Made by a program: the position numbers and the translations under genes
The notes under the pieces: generated by a model
Database searches by the model: none
What the model was told of the DNA's origin: nothing
What the model saw: the letters and a program-made list of their open reading frames with translations, nothing else
DNA from: Lachnospiraceae bacterium
GTDB taxonomy: Bacteria; Bacillota; Clostridia; Lachnospirales; Lachnospiraceae
Length of the DNA stretch: 60,105 bases
Direction: 5' to 3'
NCBI GenBank assembly: GCA_015258095.1
Contig: JABZIV010000009.1
Location: 1-60,105, forward strand
Shown here: positions 40,910-49,587 of the stretch, one piece after another
How the letters are laid out: each line of letters begins with the position of its first letter
Position numbering within the stretch: position 1 is the stretch's first letter

Positions 40910-42103
40910 TTACTTTTGGAAAAGCTTCCTGAATCGTTCCATCGCCTCTCTTGTCTTTTCCTTTGTGGAGAAGGCGGTCAGACGGAAGAATCCTTCTCCG
41001 GCCTCTCCGAATCCCGCACCGGGTGTTCCTACGACATAAATCTCATTCAGAAGCTTATCAAAGAAAGACCAGGAGTCCATTCCTTCCGGACACTTCAACC
41101 AGATATAAGGCGAATGTTTTCCCCCGGTATAGTAGAGTCCGAGGTCATCGAGTGCGGACATAATGATTCTCGCATTTTCCTTGTAATACTGAATATTTTC
41201 CAGAATTTCCTTCTCCCCTGAGTCGCTAAACACGGCGGCGGCTCCTCTTTGGACGATATAGGATACACCGTTAAACTTTGTAGTTTGTCTTCTTAACCAC
41301 ATTTTTTGAAGAGACTGTCCTTCCACAAGAAGCGTTTTCGGAACAACGGTATACCCGCAACGTGTACCGGTGAACCCCGCTTTTTTAGAAAAAGAACAAA
41401 ATTCAATCGCACATTCCTTCGCTCCGGGAATCTCATAAATGGAATGCGGCAAATCCCCCTCCACAAAGCATTCATACGCACTATCAAAAAGAAGCAACGC
41501 ATTCTGTTCCTTCGCGTACTGTACCCAGCGTTTTAATCCCTCATGGTCATAGACTGCTCCGGTCGGATTGTTCGGAGAGCAAAGGTAAATCAAATCAGCC
41601 TGAACCGTTTCATCCGGTAAGGGAAGAAAACCGTTTTCCTCTCCAGCACGCGCAAAAAGAAGTTGATTTCCCTGCATGATATTGGTATCGACATAGACCG
41701 GATATACCGGATCTGTCACCAGTACACGTAAGCCTCTGTCCAAAATATCTAAAATATTGCCCAAATCGGACTTTGCACCGTCCGATATAAAGATTTCTTC
41801 CGAATCAAGTTCCACCGAAAACTGTGCATAGTACTTTCGAATTGCATCCCGAAGAAAAGCATATCCCTGCTCCGGACCGTAGCCATGGAAAGTTTCCGCC
41901 TCTCCCATCTCGTTCGAGGCGGATACCAGGGCATCTACGACAGACTTGGGAAGAGGGCGCGTAACATCACCGATTCCCATCCGAATCAGTTTATCGGAAA
42001 GCGACGGATGCTTATCCTGCCACTGTCGAATCCGTTTTGCAATTTCTGCAAAAAGATAACTTTCTTTTACTTCCTGGTAGTGTGGATTCACTCTGATTCC
42101 CAT
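40910..42103 (-). CDS. dapL: DapL, LL-diaminopimelate aminotransferase
   Basis: The 397-residue class I/II PLP aminotransferase begins MGIRVNPHYQEVKESYLFA. Diagnostic DapL features are the N-terminal NPHYQEVKESYLFAEIAKR, IRMGIGDVTRPLP, and ETFHGYGPEQGYAFLRDAI. Lysine in EFCSFSKKAGFTGTRCGY binds PLP. It converts tetrahydrodipicolinate directly to LL-diaminopimelate, bypassing the succinyl or acetyl routes, for lysine and peptidoglycan. The start has an AAAAGGGGG site. A TGG-TATGAT extended -10 lies upstream. Confidence 0.95.
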   Translation of the reverse strand: MGIRVNPHYQEVKESYLFAEIAKRIRQWQDKHPSLSDKLIRMGIGDVTRPLPKSVVDALVSASNEMGEAETFHGYGPEQGYAFLRDAIRKYYAQFSVELDSEEIFISDGAKSDLGNILDILDRGLRVLVTDPVYPVYVDTNIMQGNQLLFARAGEENGFLPLPDETVQADLIYLCSPNNPTGAVYDHEGLKRWVQYAKEQNALLLFDSAYECFVEGDLPHSIYEIPGAKECAIEFCSFSKKAGFTGTRCGYTVVPKTLLVEGQSLQKMWLRRQTTKFNGVSYIVQRGAAAVFSDSGEKEILENIQYYKENARIIMSALDDLGLYYTGGKHSPYIWLKCPEGMDSWSFFDKLLNEIYVVGTPGAGFGEAGEGFFRLTAFSTKEKTREAMERFRKLFQK

Positions 42104-42186
42104 CTTTTCCCCCTTTTACAATTCCTCTTCTACTCTTCTCCGTCCAAAACAAGTACAAAATCATACCATCCAAAATTCAGTCGGTC

Positions 42187-42666
42187 TTATGCAGGATACT
42201 GTGTATTTTCCACCCTAAGCTGATGCAGTACCTCTTCCAAATACTTCTTTGCCCACCACTTCGCGACGGGGAGGTTCATATCGCGGAAGTTTCCACAATC
42301 TCGCTCCGTGGCTCCCGGGATTTCCCCTTCATAGTTTGCAATAAAGGAAAAGCAGGAAAGAAGCAAATCTTTTATATCCTGGCTCTCCAAATCGCCGCTC
42401 AACAAGAGATAGAAACCGGTACGGCAGCCCATAGGACCAAAATACAGGACTTTTTCCTTCCAGGTCTTATCATTTCTGAGATACGTTGCCGCGAGATGCT
42501 CTATAGCATGCATCGCTGCGTTTTCCATCGCAGGCTCCACATTCGGTTTGGTAAAACGCAAATCAAAAGTGGTCACCGTCTCCATACCGACTTTGTCCTT
42601 CCTGGAAACATATACGCCGGGAACAAGTCGGATATGATCCACTGTAAAACTGCTTATCTTCTCCAT
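42187..42666 (-). CDS. luxS: LuxS, S-ribosylhomocysteine lyase
   Basis: The 159-residue protein begins MEKISSFTVDHIRLVPGVY. Metal-site residues are His, His in AMHAIEHLAATYLRN (HxxEH, about residue 53) and Cys in GNFRDMNLPVAKW-type context (ERDCGNFRDMN, about residue 123). The catalytic Cys is in FGPMGCRTGFYLL. It splits S-ribosylhomocysteine to homocysteine and DPD, the precursor of AI-2. The ATG lies one base after the stop of the preceding gene, so translation is coupled. Confidence 0.97.
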   Translation of the reverse strand: MEKISSFTVDHIRLVPGVYVSRKDKVGMETVTTFDLRFTKPNVEPAMENAAMHAIEHLAATYLRNDKTWKEKVLYFGPMGCRTGFYLLLSGDLESQDIKDLLLSCFSFIANYEGEIPGATERDCGNFRDMNLPVAKWWAKKYLEEVLHQLRVENTQYPA

Positions 42667-42667
42667 A

Positions 42668-43126
42668 CTACAGTTCTTCTGTAACCGTTAAGCCAGAAGA
42701 CTCCTCCTTTTCTTCTTTATTCGGCTCATCTTCATAGTAGAACTCAACGTCCACGTCCTCTGTATCTACTGCCTCTTCATCGTCTTTGAAATCCGTCTTC
42801 TTCTTTTCAAAAGCTTCCCGCACTGACTTATAGGCATCTTTCCCTGCATCGACAGCCAGATTCTTCGTGTCTACTGCCAGATTCTTTGCGGCATAGCCAA
42901 GATCCTTCGCCACCGCTTTAAAATCTTCTTTTGTACGGGATGCTTTCAGCACCGTGTAGGACCGCTTCGCAGAATCTTTTACCTCATTCGCTGAATCCAC
43001 CACATCGGTAAAATCCTGATCCACCGCCTCCGAGAATTTCTGATACTTATACAGATATGAGATTAAACCTGTTACAGCACCGGTTAATGCTGCAAGAAAT
43101 ACGAATGAACCGAACTTTTTTGCCAT
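42668..43126 (-). CDS. Membrane-anchored, YtxH-like helical protein
   Basis: The 152-residue protein starts MAKKFGSFVFLAALTGAVTG after AAAGGAGGG. One glycine/alanine-rich N-terminal helix anchors it (residues about 8-25). A long amphipathic helical region follows, with quasi-repeats (DLGYAAKNLAVDTKNLAVDAGKD, split by one-turn spacing). It ends in a very acidic tail (DDEEAVDTEDVDVEFYYEDE). The layout resembles YtxH-type stress-associated proteins, but similarity is structural only. It is coupled to luxS one base downstream and follows glnS by 36 bases. Confidence 0.65.
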   Translation of the reverse strand: MAKKFGSFVFLAALTGAVTGLISYLYKYQKFSEAVDQDFTDVVDSANEVKDSAKRSYTVLKASRTKEDFKAVAKDLGYAAKNLAVDTKNLAVDAGKDAYKSVREAFEKKKTDFKDDEEAVDTEDVDVEFYYEDEPNKEEKEESSGLTVTEEL

Positions 43127-43162
43127 CTTACCCTCCTTTTTTGAAACAAACAGCTATTCGAA

Positions 43163-44848
43163 CTACTGTACTTTAAAGCTGGACTTCAAAGATACGATGC
43201 GGTTAAAAATAGGATGTCCCTCCGTCGAATCCTTACTGTCTACACAGAAATATCCGTTTCGTACAAACTGAAAACTGTCCAGCGGCTCCGCTTCTTTCAG
43301 TCCGCTCTCCAGGAAACATTCCTTCACATTAAGAGAGTTCGGATTGAAATTCAGACTGCCGTCTGCATTCAACTTTCCCTTTTCTTCATCAATCAGCTGC
43401 TCATACAGTCTCACTTCAGCCTGAAAAGCGGTCTTCGCATCCACCCAATGAATGGTTCCCTTCGCTTTTCTTTCCGTAAAACCGGAGCCGGACTTCGTCT
43501 TAGGGTCATAGGTGCAATGAACCACGGTCACATTTCCCTCTTCATCACATTCATACGATACCGCTTTTACAAAATAGGCTCCCATGAGACGAACCTCATT
43601 CTCCATCGTGAGTCTCTTATATTTCTTGGGAGGATCCGGCATAAAGTCATCTCGCTCAATATATAAGTCCTTCGAGAAAGAAACTTCTCTCTCTCCTAAG
43701 GCTTCATTCTCCAAATTGTTCGGAATACGGAGAATCTCTCCTTCGCCCTCGTAGTTGTCAATAACCAGTTTAATCGGATCTAAAACCGCCATATATCTCG
43801 GTTTTTTCAGCTTTAAATCTTCCCGGATACAGTACTCCAGGAGGGAATAATCACTGGAAGACTGTGCCTTGGAGATTCCGGACAGCTTGATGAACTGTGC
43901 CAGGCTTTCTTTGGTATACCCTCTTCTCCGTAAGGCGGCAATGGTAACAAGTCTCGGATCATCCCAGCCGTCTACAACCTTATCCTCAACCAATTTCTTG
44001 ATATACCGCTTTCCGGTAACCACATTGGTCAGATATAATTTAGCAAACTCTATCTGTCTTGGAGGATAAGGAAACTCACACTCCTTCACAACCCAGTCAT
44101 AAAGAGGTCTGTGATCCTCAAATTCCAGGGTACACAAAGAGTGACTGATTCCCTCCACCGCATCCTCGATAGGATGCGCAAAATCATACATCGGATAAAT
44201 ACACCATTCATCTCCGGTATTGTGGTGACTCATGTGGGAAACACGATAGAGAATCGGGTCACGCATATTGATATTCGGGCTCGCCATATCAATCTTTGCG
44301 CGGAGCGTCTTCTCGCCGTCCTGGAACTTTCCTTCCTTCATTTCCTGAAAAAGGCGGAGATTCTCCTCAATGGAACGGTTCCGATAGGGACTCTCTTTTC
44401 CAGGAGTATTATAATCTCCGCGATATGCGCGAATCTCTTCCGCTGTTAAATCGTCCACAAAAGCCTTTCCTTTTTGAATCAGGAATACCGCTTTCTCGTA
44501 CATGATGGGAAAATAATCCGATGCAAAAAACATCCTGTTTCCGAAATCAGCGCCGAGCCACTCCACATCTTTTCGAATACTCTCTACAAACTCCGTCTTC
44601 TCTTTTACAGGATTGGTATCATCAAATCGCAAATTAAAAGTACCGCCGTACTCTTTCGCAATACCGTAGTTTAACAATATCGATTTGGCATGACCAATAT
44701 GCAGATAACCGTTCGGTTCCGGAGGAAAACGGGTTTTAATCTCTTTTACCCTGCCTTCCTTCAAGTCCTCATCAATAAAATTCTCAATGAAATTCTTGGA
44801 CTCCCCTTCCACATTTAAAGCGTCAACAGCACGATTCTCTTCTGCCAT
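43163..44848 (-). CDS. glnS: GlnRS, glutaminyl-tRNA synthetase
   Basis: The 561-residue class Ic synthetase starts at the ATG at 44848 (MAEENRAVDALNVEGESKN), preceded by CAGGAGGATAAG. The HIGH motif is in RFPPEPNGYLHIGHAKSIL, and HNTGDEWCIYPMYDFAHPIED is typical of GlnRS. The place of the usual MSKR motif reads NVVTGKRYIKKL, a variant I know from other clostridial GlnRS. C-terminal anticodon-binding barrels follow (GTIHWVDAKTAFQAEVRLY). It charges tRNA-Gln directly, so this organism need not rely only on GatCAB for glutamine. Confidence 0.95.
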   Translation of the reverse strand: MAEENRAVDALNVEGESKNFIENFIDEDLKEGRVKEIKTRFPPEPNGYLHIGHAKSILLNYGIAKEYGGTFNLRFDDTNPVKEKTEFVESIRKDVEWLGADFGNRMFFASDYFPIMYEKAVFLIQKGKAFVDDLTAEEIRAYRGDYNTPGKESPYRNRSIEENLRLFQEMKEGKFQDGEKTLRAKIDMASPNINMRDPILYRVSHMSHHNTGDEWCIYPMYDFAHPIEDAVEGISHSLCTLEFEDHRPLYDWVVKECEFPYPPRQIEFAKLYLTNVVTGKRYIKKLVEDKVVDGWDDPRLVTIAALRRRGYTKESLAQFIKLSGISKAQSSSDYSLLEYCIREDLKLKKPRYMAVLDPIKLVIDNYEGEGEILRIPNNLENEALGEREVSFSKDLYIERDDFMPDPPKKYKRLTMENEVRLMGAYFVKAVSYECDEEGNVTVVHCTYDPKTKSGSGFTERKAKGTIHWVDAKTAFQAEVRLYEQLIDEEKGKLNADGSLNFNPNSLNVKECFLESGLKEAEPLDSFQFVRNGYFCVDSKDSTEGHPIFNRIVSLKSSFKVQ

Positions 44849-44934
44849 CTTATCCTCCTGATTATGCATGTTTTAAGGGGAGGTGAAAACATAAACGCCC
44901 CACCAAGCCCCCTTTCATCTTATTTAATCAGGGT

Positions 44935-44943
44935 ATTATACCA
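44935..44943 (-). promoter_or_regulatory. Extended -10 promoter of glnS
   Basis: On the minus strand TGG-TATAAT (44943-44935) is a perfect extended -10 about 87 bases before the glnS ATG. No convincing -35 is seen. The leader is G-rich but shows no T-box (no tRNA-binding AGGGTGGNACCGCG element). Confidence 0.55.
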
Positions 44944-44996
44944 TAAAGAGAAAGAAAGATAGCATTTCTTAATAAAATTATTATTTAAGCTATGTT

Positions 44997-46148
44997 TTAG
45001 GAACTTGCATAACTAAGCAGTAAGTCAGGGAGAACCCCTCTCTGTCCTTCCCATATCTTGTCGATCTGTTCTTCCGGAACAGGACTTGTTCCCTTGCCAC
45101 ATTCAATCGTAACGGACGGGATGTTATATTTCCTCTCCATAAAATCTTTAAAGCCTCCCGCATACCGTTCGCTATAGGCATTGCTGATTTTATACTGTGC
45201 ATTTCTCGCAACAATCTGTGCCAGACTCTTTGCGCTGTCCACATAAGAACCTTCTCCAAAGTACCAATAGACAAGTTCTCCTTGCGTATGGTAGCTAATA
45301 GAAGAAGAAAAATGCTCTTTCCGCGCTAAATCCGCAAGCGCCTTTGATTCTATCTCGGACTCCACAGCTTCCCCTTTGTACTCGTCTTTTGCAGGGTATC
45401 CTTTCTTATCGACAGTTTGTTCCCAATTTGCATCAAAATTTTTATTCAGATTCACACCGCGCAGATTGTTCTTCCAAGAACGGAAATAGCTATTGAGGTC
45501 TTTTGCGCCTTCTTTTTCTGCAATTTTTAGCACTCTGTTTCTAAGCTCCTCAGAACCGATTCCGTTCAATCCATACTGTGAAAGGGTTACCCCGTCCGGA
45601 TTCAGCATGGGGACAAAATGAATACAGCTGTTCTTTAAAAGATCCTGCATAGACTTTCCTTTATACATCTTTTGATTCTTTTCCATCTCCAAAAGACCGG
45701 CTAACTCCCGCATCACCACTTTAGTCACAATATATTCTCTGGCATGAATACTTCCCTGTACCAGAATCTTCTTCTTTGCAGAGGGATTTCCAATCACAAC
45801 ATGATATAATTCTCTCCCATCCGCTGTTTTCCCCAAAGAATCCAGAACCATAGACGGATAATTTTCTTTTAACTTCAAAAGATCCGCTGCCATGGCATTG
45901 TAATCGTAGACTCTGTGATCCGAAAAGGCATAATCCGGAAGGAGAGGCACGGTTTTCGAGGCTTCTCTGTCAAAAGGAAGCTGTGAAACTTCCCCTATAT
46001 CCTTTTTATCCTTCTCTGCAATATCCATTCCGGGACCGCTCCTTACTTCTTCCTGATCATCCAGGTCAGGACCATCGGCTAACGCTGTAAAAGGCAGGAG
46101 ACATAAAACAAATAAAATCAATATAGTACGAATGCATTTCTTTTTCAT
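44997..46148 (-). CDS. Secreted M14-family zinc carboxypeptidase
   Basis: The 383-residue protein has a signal peptide (MKKKCIRTILILFVLCLLPF, cleavage after ALA). A variable acidic pro-like segment precedes the M14 domain from about residue 85. Zinc ligands are His and Glu in GSIHAREYIV (HxxE) and His in SISYHTQGELVYW; the catalytic Glu is in PSVTIECGKG. Substrate residues NPDGVTLSQ and NLNKNFDANW fit the gamma-D-glutamyl-diaminoacid (peptidoglycan peptide) or general carboxypeptidase branch. Neither can be chosen from sequence alone. It appears monocistronic on the minus strand. Confidence 0.9.
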   Translation of the reverse strand: MKKKCIRTILILFVLCLLPFTALADGPDLDDQEEVRSGPGMDIAEKDKKDIGEVSQLPFDREASKTVPLLPDYAFSDHRVYDYNAMAADLLKLKENYPSMVLDSLGKTADGRELYHVVIGNPSAKKKILVQGSIHAREYIVTKVVMRELAGLLEMEKNQKMYKGKSMQDLLKNSCIHFVPMLNPDGVTLSQYGLNGIGSEELRNRVLKIAEKEGAKDLNSYFRSWKNNLRGVNLNKNFDANWEQTVDKKGYPAKDEYKGEAVESEIESKALADLARKEHFSSSISYHTQGELVYWYFGEGSYVDSAKSLAQIVARNAQYKISNAYSERYAGGFKDFMERKYNIPSVTIECGKGTSPVPEEQIDKIWEGQRGVLPDLLLSYASS

Positions 46149-46229
46149 AATAACCTCACTTTTTCGCTATTCTAGCAAAGAAAGGAGGAAAACTACCGGC
46201 TTTTTTCTTACAACTTTTGCGATAATTCA

Positions 46230-46258
46230 TTTACAAAACGATTGTACTGGGATAGTAT
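46230..46258 (+). promoter_or_regulatory. Promoter of folT-folC
   Basis: TTTACA (46230-46235), a 17-base spacer and TAGTAT (46253-46258) lie about 32 bases before the folT-like ATG. The short leader leaves no room for a THF riboswitch. Confidence 0.65.
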
Positions 46259-46290
46259 GCAATGCATAAAGTTCGTGAGGAGGAACAAAT

Positions 46291-46809
46291 ATGCCATCGC
46301 AACAATGGAACACAAAAAAAGTGATTTATCTCTCTATGCTGGTCGCCCTTCAGATTATTCTCAGCCGGGTCTTCTCCATCAACGCGTGGAACATTCGCAT
46401 CGGCTTCGGCTTTATTCCCATGATTTTCGCCATTTTATATTTCGGCACGAAAGAAGGTGTCCTCGTTGCCGTCTTATCCGACTTACTGGGAGGACTTTTT
46501 CTTTCTTCTTATCCCTATTTTCCGGGCTATACTCTGTCCCTCGCTCTTTCTGCCTACCTTTTTTCGCTGGCCATTCGAAAAAAGAGAACGAGAGGAACGA
46601 TTCTTTTCGGCGTAGTTCTTACACAGCTGATTTGCAGTCTCTTCTTAAACAGTTTATGGATTGCAATAAATTCCGGCTCTCCTCTTCTCCCTATCATGCT
46701 TACTCGTTTGATTCAGATTTTCATCAATGGAAGTATGCAATTCTTTACGATTCAATTTATGGTGTATATTCTGGAAAATCGTCTTTCTTTGCAGGAGTAT
46801 AAATCATGA
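46291..46809 (+). CDS. folT: ECF transporter S component, folate type (FolT-like)
   Basis: The 172-residue integral membrane protein begins MPSQQWNTKKVIYLSMLVA, with GAGGAGG upstream. It has six predicted helices. The S-component pattern ALQIILSRVFSINAWNIRIGFGFIPMIFA (split here over helix 1 and its loop) and GVLVAVLSDLLGGLF are typical of FolT. It binds folate and docks onto a shared ECF energising module (EcfA/A'/T), which is not in this window. Its stop overlaps the folC start (ATGA), tying uptake to polyglutamylation. Confidence 0.85.
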   Translation: MPSQQWNTKKVIYLSMLVALQIILSRVFSINAWNIRIGFGFIPMIFAILYFGTKEGVLVAVLSDLLGGLFLSSYPYFPGYTLSLALSAYLFSLAIRKKRTRGTILFGVVLTQLICSLFLNSLWIAINSGSPLLPIMLTRLIQIFINGSMQFFTIQFMVYILENRLSLQEYKS

Positions 46810-48137
46810 CAAAAGAAGAATGTTTCGCACTGCTTCTTCCTTCATTTGTCCGGAACGAAGAGGCAGGAAAGGAGATTCCTTATGCGGAGGCGGTAGAGAC
46901 CCGTCATGACCTGACCCCTCTCAGAACGCTTCTAAACCGCTTAGGCAATCCGGACGAAGGCCCTGCCGTGATTCATATTGCCGGAAGCAACGGAAAAGGA
47001 TCGGTTGCCGCCAGTCTACAGAATATTCTTACGCTCGCTTCCTACAAAACCGCTTTATACACCTCTCCCCACCTTGAGAAGATGAATGAGAGAATCCGCA
47101 TCAACGGAGAAGACATTTCCGACGAAGACTTACGCCGTCTCTGTCACAAAGTGAGGGAGGAATCCGAAAAGATATATCCCACCCCAAACGCTTTTGACCT
47201 GCTTACTGCGGTCGCTTTTCTCTATTTTCAAGAACAGCAGGTTGATTTTCTAATCCTCGAAGTGGGACTGGGCGGGCGTCTGGACTCTACAAATGTTGTA
47301 AAGTCCAAGATGCTTTCCATCATCTGTCCTATCGCTTTGGAGCATACTGAAATTCTGGGAGACAGTCTGGAAAAAATTGCAGAAGAAAAAGGCGGTATCA
47401 TTACAGCGGATACTCCGGTTCTTCTCATGCGGCAAAAGAGAGAAGTGGAAGAAGTCATTCGCAGAATCGCTCATAAAAAAAATGCGGCATTTCTCTCTAC
47501 AAATCCCCACTTCTTACATTCCTACCCCTTTCATCCGGATAACGGATACCAGTATTTTTCTTATAAAGAGCGAAAGGAGTATGCTCTCTCCTTACTCGGA
47601 GACTATCAGTTGGACAATGCCATGGTCATTCTGGATGCTGTCGACTATCTCAAAAGCAGCGGCTACCGCATTCCGGAAGAAGCGGTGAAACTCGGTTTGT
47701 ACACAGTACAATGGAAAGGTCGTTTTGAAGTTTTAAAGAGAAATCCTCTTTTTATCCTGGACGGCGCTCATAACCCGCAGGCGATGACTGCGGTCGTCCG
47801 CTCTGTAGAAATGCTTTTCCCGCATTACCAAAAAAGAGTCTTTTTCTCCGTTATGGCGGATAAAGATTATAGCAGTATGCTCCACATTTTAAAAAGAAAC
47901 AGTCTGAGTTTCACCTTTTATCAGGCGGACCGCACAAGGGGGAAAAAAGCGGAGGACTTGGCTAACGAGTGGAAGAAAGAGTACGATGGGGAAATTCACA
48001 TTGCCAAAAGTCTGGAAGAGGGACTCGCCTTTAACCTGGAAAAAATGAAAAAAGAGAACGGCAGAACATTACTCCTGTCTGTCGGTTCTCTTTACCAGGT
48101 AGCCGCTATTCGAAATTACTGCAAAGAAAATTTATAA
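46806..48137 (+). CDS. folC: FolC, folylpolyglutamate synthase
   Basis: The 443-residue Mur-ligase-family enzyme begins MTKEECFALLLPSFVRNEE. The P-loop is HIAGSNGKGSVAASLQ (about residue 58). Then come YTSPHLEKMNERIRING and the FLILEVGLGGRLDSTNVV segment with catalytic carboxylates. LDGAHNPQAM and RTLLLSVGSLYQVAAI mark the C-terminal domain. It adds glutamates to folate, trapping it in the cell, and may also act as dihydrofolate synthase. It is translationally coupled to folT. The 3' end is only 24 bases from a convergent gene. Confidence 0.94.
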   Translation: MTKEECFALLLPSFVRNEEAGKEIPYAEAVETRHDLTPLRTLLNRLGNPDEGPAVIHIAGSNGKGSVAASLQNILTLASYKTALYTSPHLEKMNERIRINGEDISDEDLRRLCHKVREESEKIYPTPNAFDLLTAVAFLYFQEQQVDFLILEVGLGGRLDSTNVVKSKMLSIICPIALEHTEILGDSLEKIAEEKGGIITADTPVLLMRQKREVEEVIRRIAHKKNAAFLSTNPHFLHSYPFHPDNGYQYFSYKERKEYALSLLGDYQLDNAMVILDAVDYLKSSGYRIPEEAVKLGLYTVQWKGRFEVLKRNPLFILDGAHNPQAMTAVVRSVEMLFPHYQKRVFFSVMADKDYSSMLHILKRNSLSFTFYQADRTRGKKAEDLANEWKKEYDGEIHIAKSLEEGLAFNLEKMKKENGRTLLLSVGSLYQVAAIRNYCKENL

Positions 48138-48161
48138 AGCAGCTTGAACTCCTTTTTCACC

Positions 48162-48740
48162 TTACTCCTCTTCCGGGGATTCCTCCTCTGAAAAAGAGTC
48201 TTCTTCCTCCGAGAAATCCTCCTCATCGACATAAATCGATTCAAAGTATCCCGCCTTCCCATACTTCTCCTCTTCCTCTCCCAAGGAGGAAATCAGGGGG
48301 AAGGAAGCCGGTGTAAAACGCTCCTCTTCTGCATCTCTGATGTAGAAAAGATATAAACTGCCATCCACTACTTCCATAGAAGGAATCTTTCTCTGAAACA
48401 TAGATAGAATTTCCCAACAGCTTAACGCATCATCATAACTGATTTCCAGTGTCAAAAACGAATTCTTTCTGTGATAATATCCATGCACTGTCGCACCGAC
48501 CGTATTTTCACCGAAGCTTTCCATAAACGCAAGAAGAACTTCTTCTTCCTGAATTTCTTCCCCTCCCTCCAAATAGCAATCCGGTTCTTCAATCAAAATC
48601 TTTACTTCTGTAAATGCATAATCCTTCAGCTGTACAAAATCCATCAGATTAAAGAATGCGGTATTGAACTCTACCTTATTTTTCTCGGCAAACTCCTCCA
48701 GAACAGCGTCATACCCGCCGGGCAAATGCAATTTTTCCAT
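48162..48740 (-). CDS. Acidic cytoplasmic protein of unknown function
   Basis: The 192-residue protein begins MEKLHLPGGYDAVLEEFAE with a GGAGAAAAG site. It has no signal peptide or membrane segment. A mixed alpha/beta core covers residues about 1-140 (FFNLMDFVQLKDYAFTEVK, VLLAFMESFGENTVGATVH, SYDDALSCWEILSMF). It ends in a striking glutamate/serine tail (DEEDFSEEEDSFSEEESPEEE split as runs of acidic residues). I do not recognise a family. It is monocistronic and convergent with folC. Confidence 0.65.
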   Translation of the reverse strand: MEKLHLPGGYDAVLEEFAEKNKVEFNTAFFNLMDFVQLKDYAFTEVKILIEEPDCYLEGGEEIQEEEVLLAFMESFGENTVGATVHGYYHRKNSFLTLEISYDDALSCWEILSMFQRKIPSMEVVDGSLYLFYIRDAEEERFTPASFPLISSLGEEEEKYGKAGYFESIYVDEEDFSEEEDSFSEEESPEEE

Positions 48741-48867
48741 GCTTTTCTCCTTTTCTCTATTTCTTTTTGCTATATTTCTGTAATAGAACCTTTTTACTCT
48801 TTCTTTTTTTTTCGTTTTGCTTTAGGATAAAGAAAACTTTCCTAAAAAAGGATTGTATCAATAGAAA

Positions 48868-48892
48868 CCCTATTCGTAAATAAGGGCTTTTT
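48868..48892 (+). terminator. Weak hairpin with T-tract in the xpt leader
   Basis: CCCTATT (48868-48874) can pair with AAT-A-AGGG (48879-48886, one bulge), followed by CTTTTT. It lies about 20 bases before the xpt ATG. It could be an attenuator or an upstream transcript's terminator. The overlapping ATTCGTAAAT faintly resembles a PurR half box. Confidence 0.35.
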
Positions 48893-48912
48893 GGAAAGGA
48901 CGGCAAAGTCAA

Positions 48913-49491
48913 ATGAAGTTATTGGAAGAGCGAATCAGAAAAGACGGACAAGTGAGACCCGGAAATATTTTGAAGGTAGACAGTTTCTTAAACCATCAAC
49001 TGGATGTTGAACTCCTGGAACAACTGGGTAAAGCTTTTTATGAAGAATTTAAAGACAAGGGGATTACCAGAATCCTCACTATAGAAGCTTCCGGAATTGC
49101 TCTTGCCTGTCTTGCCGCACAGTACTTCAAGGTTCCTGTCGTATTTGCAAAAAAAGCGAAAAGTAAGAATCTCGATGGAGAACTGTATACTTCCACAGTA
49201 CACTCCTTTACCTATGGTAAAGATTTTACCGTTACACTCGCCAAAAAGTTCCTGTCAAAAGAAGATACCGTACTTTTAATTGATGACTTCTTAGCGGTGG
49301 GAAAAGCTATGCGCGGCTTAATTGATATCTGTAATCAAGCAGAGGCAAATATTGCCGGAATCGGCATTGCGATTGAAAAAGGATTCCAGTCCGGCGGAAG
49401 AGAATTGAGAGAAGCCGGTTATGAAGTTTACAGCTTAGCCATTGTAGATGAAATGACCGATGAAGGCGATTTGCGTTTCCATGCTGAATGA
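48913..49491 (+). CDS. xpt: Xpt, xanthine phosphoribosyltransferase
   Basis: The 192-residue protein begins MKLLEERIRKDGQVRPGNI. It closely fits the Xpt family: KVDSFLNHQLDVELLEQLG, TIEASGIALACLAAQ, the PRPP motif TVLLIDDFLAVGKAMRGLID (about residue 122) and EKGFQSGGRELREAGYEV. It converts xanthine to XMP for purine salvage. In B. subtilis the orthologue is under a guanine riboswitch; none is present here. The AAGGA ribosome site is 12 bases upstream, a somewhat long spacing. No xanthine permease gene follows. Confidence 0.95.
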   Translation: MKLLEERIRKDGQVRPGNILKVDSFLNHQLDVELLEQLGKAFYEEFKDKGITRILTIEASGIALACLAAQYFKVPVVFAKKAKSKNLDGELYTSTVHSFTYGKDFTVTLAKKFLSKEDTVLLIDDFLAVGKAMRGLIDICNQAEANIAGIGIAIEKGFQSGGRELREAGYEVYSLAIVDEMTDEGDLRFHAE

Positions 49492-49530
49492 AATCCGCTT
49501 TACTCCGGGTGATCGCGTTCATGACGGATA

Positions 49531-49571
49531 AAAAGCTGTACAGAGGCGTCCCTCTCCTCTGCACAGCTTTT
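49531..49571 (+). terminator. Bidirectional intrinsic terminator between xpt and the CW-repeat operon
   Basis: AAAAGCTGTaCAGAGG (49531-49546) pairs with CCTCTGcACAGCTTTT (49556-49571) with a single mismatch. A and T runs at the ends serve both convergent transcripts. Confidence 0.9.
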
Positions 49572-49587
49572 TAAATAAGCAAAAGGT

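Noticed and set aside
43163..44848. GlnRS inactivated by loss of the MSKR motif
   Set aside because: The TGKR variant recurs in clostridial GlnRS known to me and the rest of the enzyme is intact, so it is more likely a family trait.
44849..44996. T-box leader before glnS
   Set aside because: No T-box core sequence, specifier loop or terminator/antiterminator pair is present.
46149..46290. THF riboswitch before folT
   Set aside because: Only 32 bases lie between the -10 and the ATG, and no aptamer-like pairing is visible.
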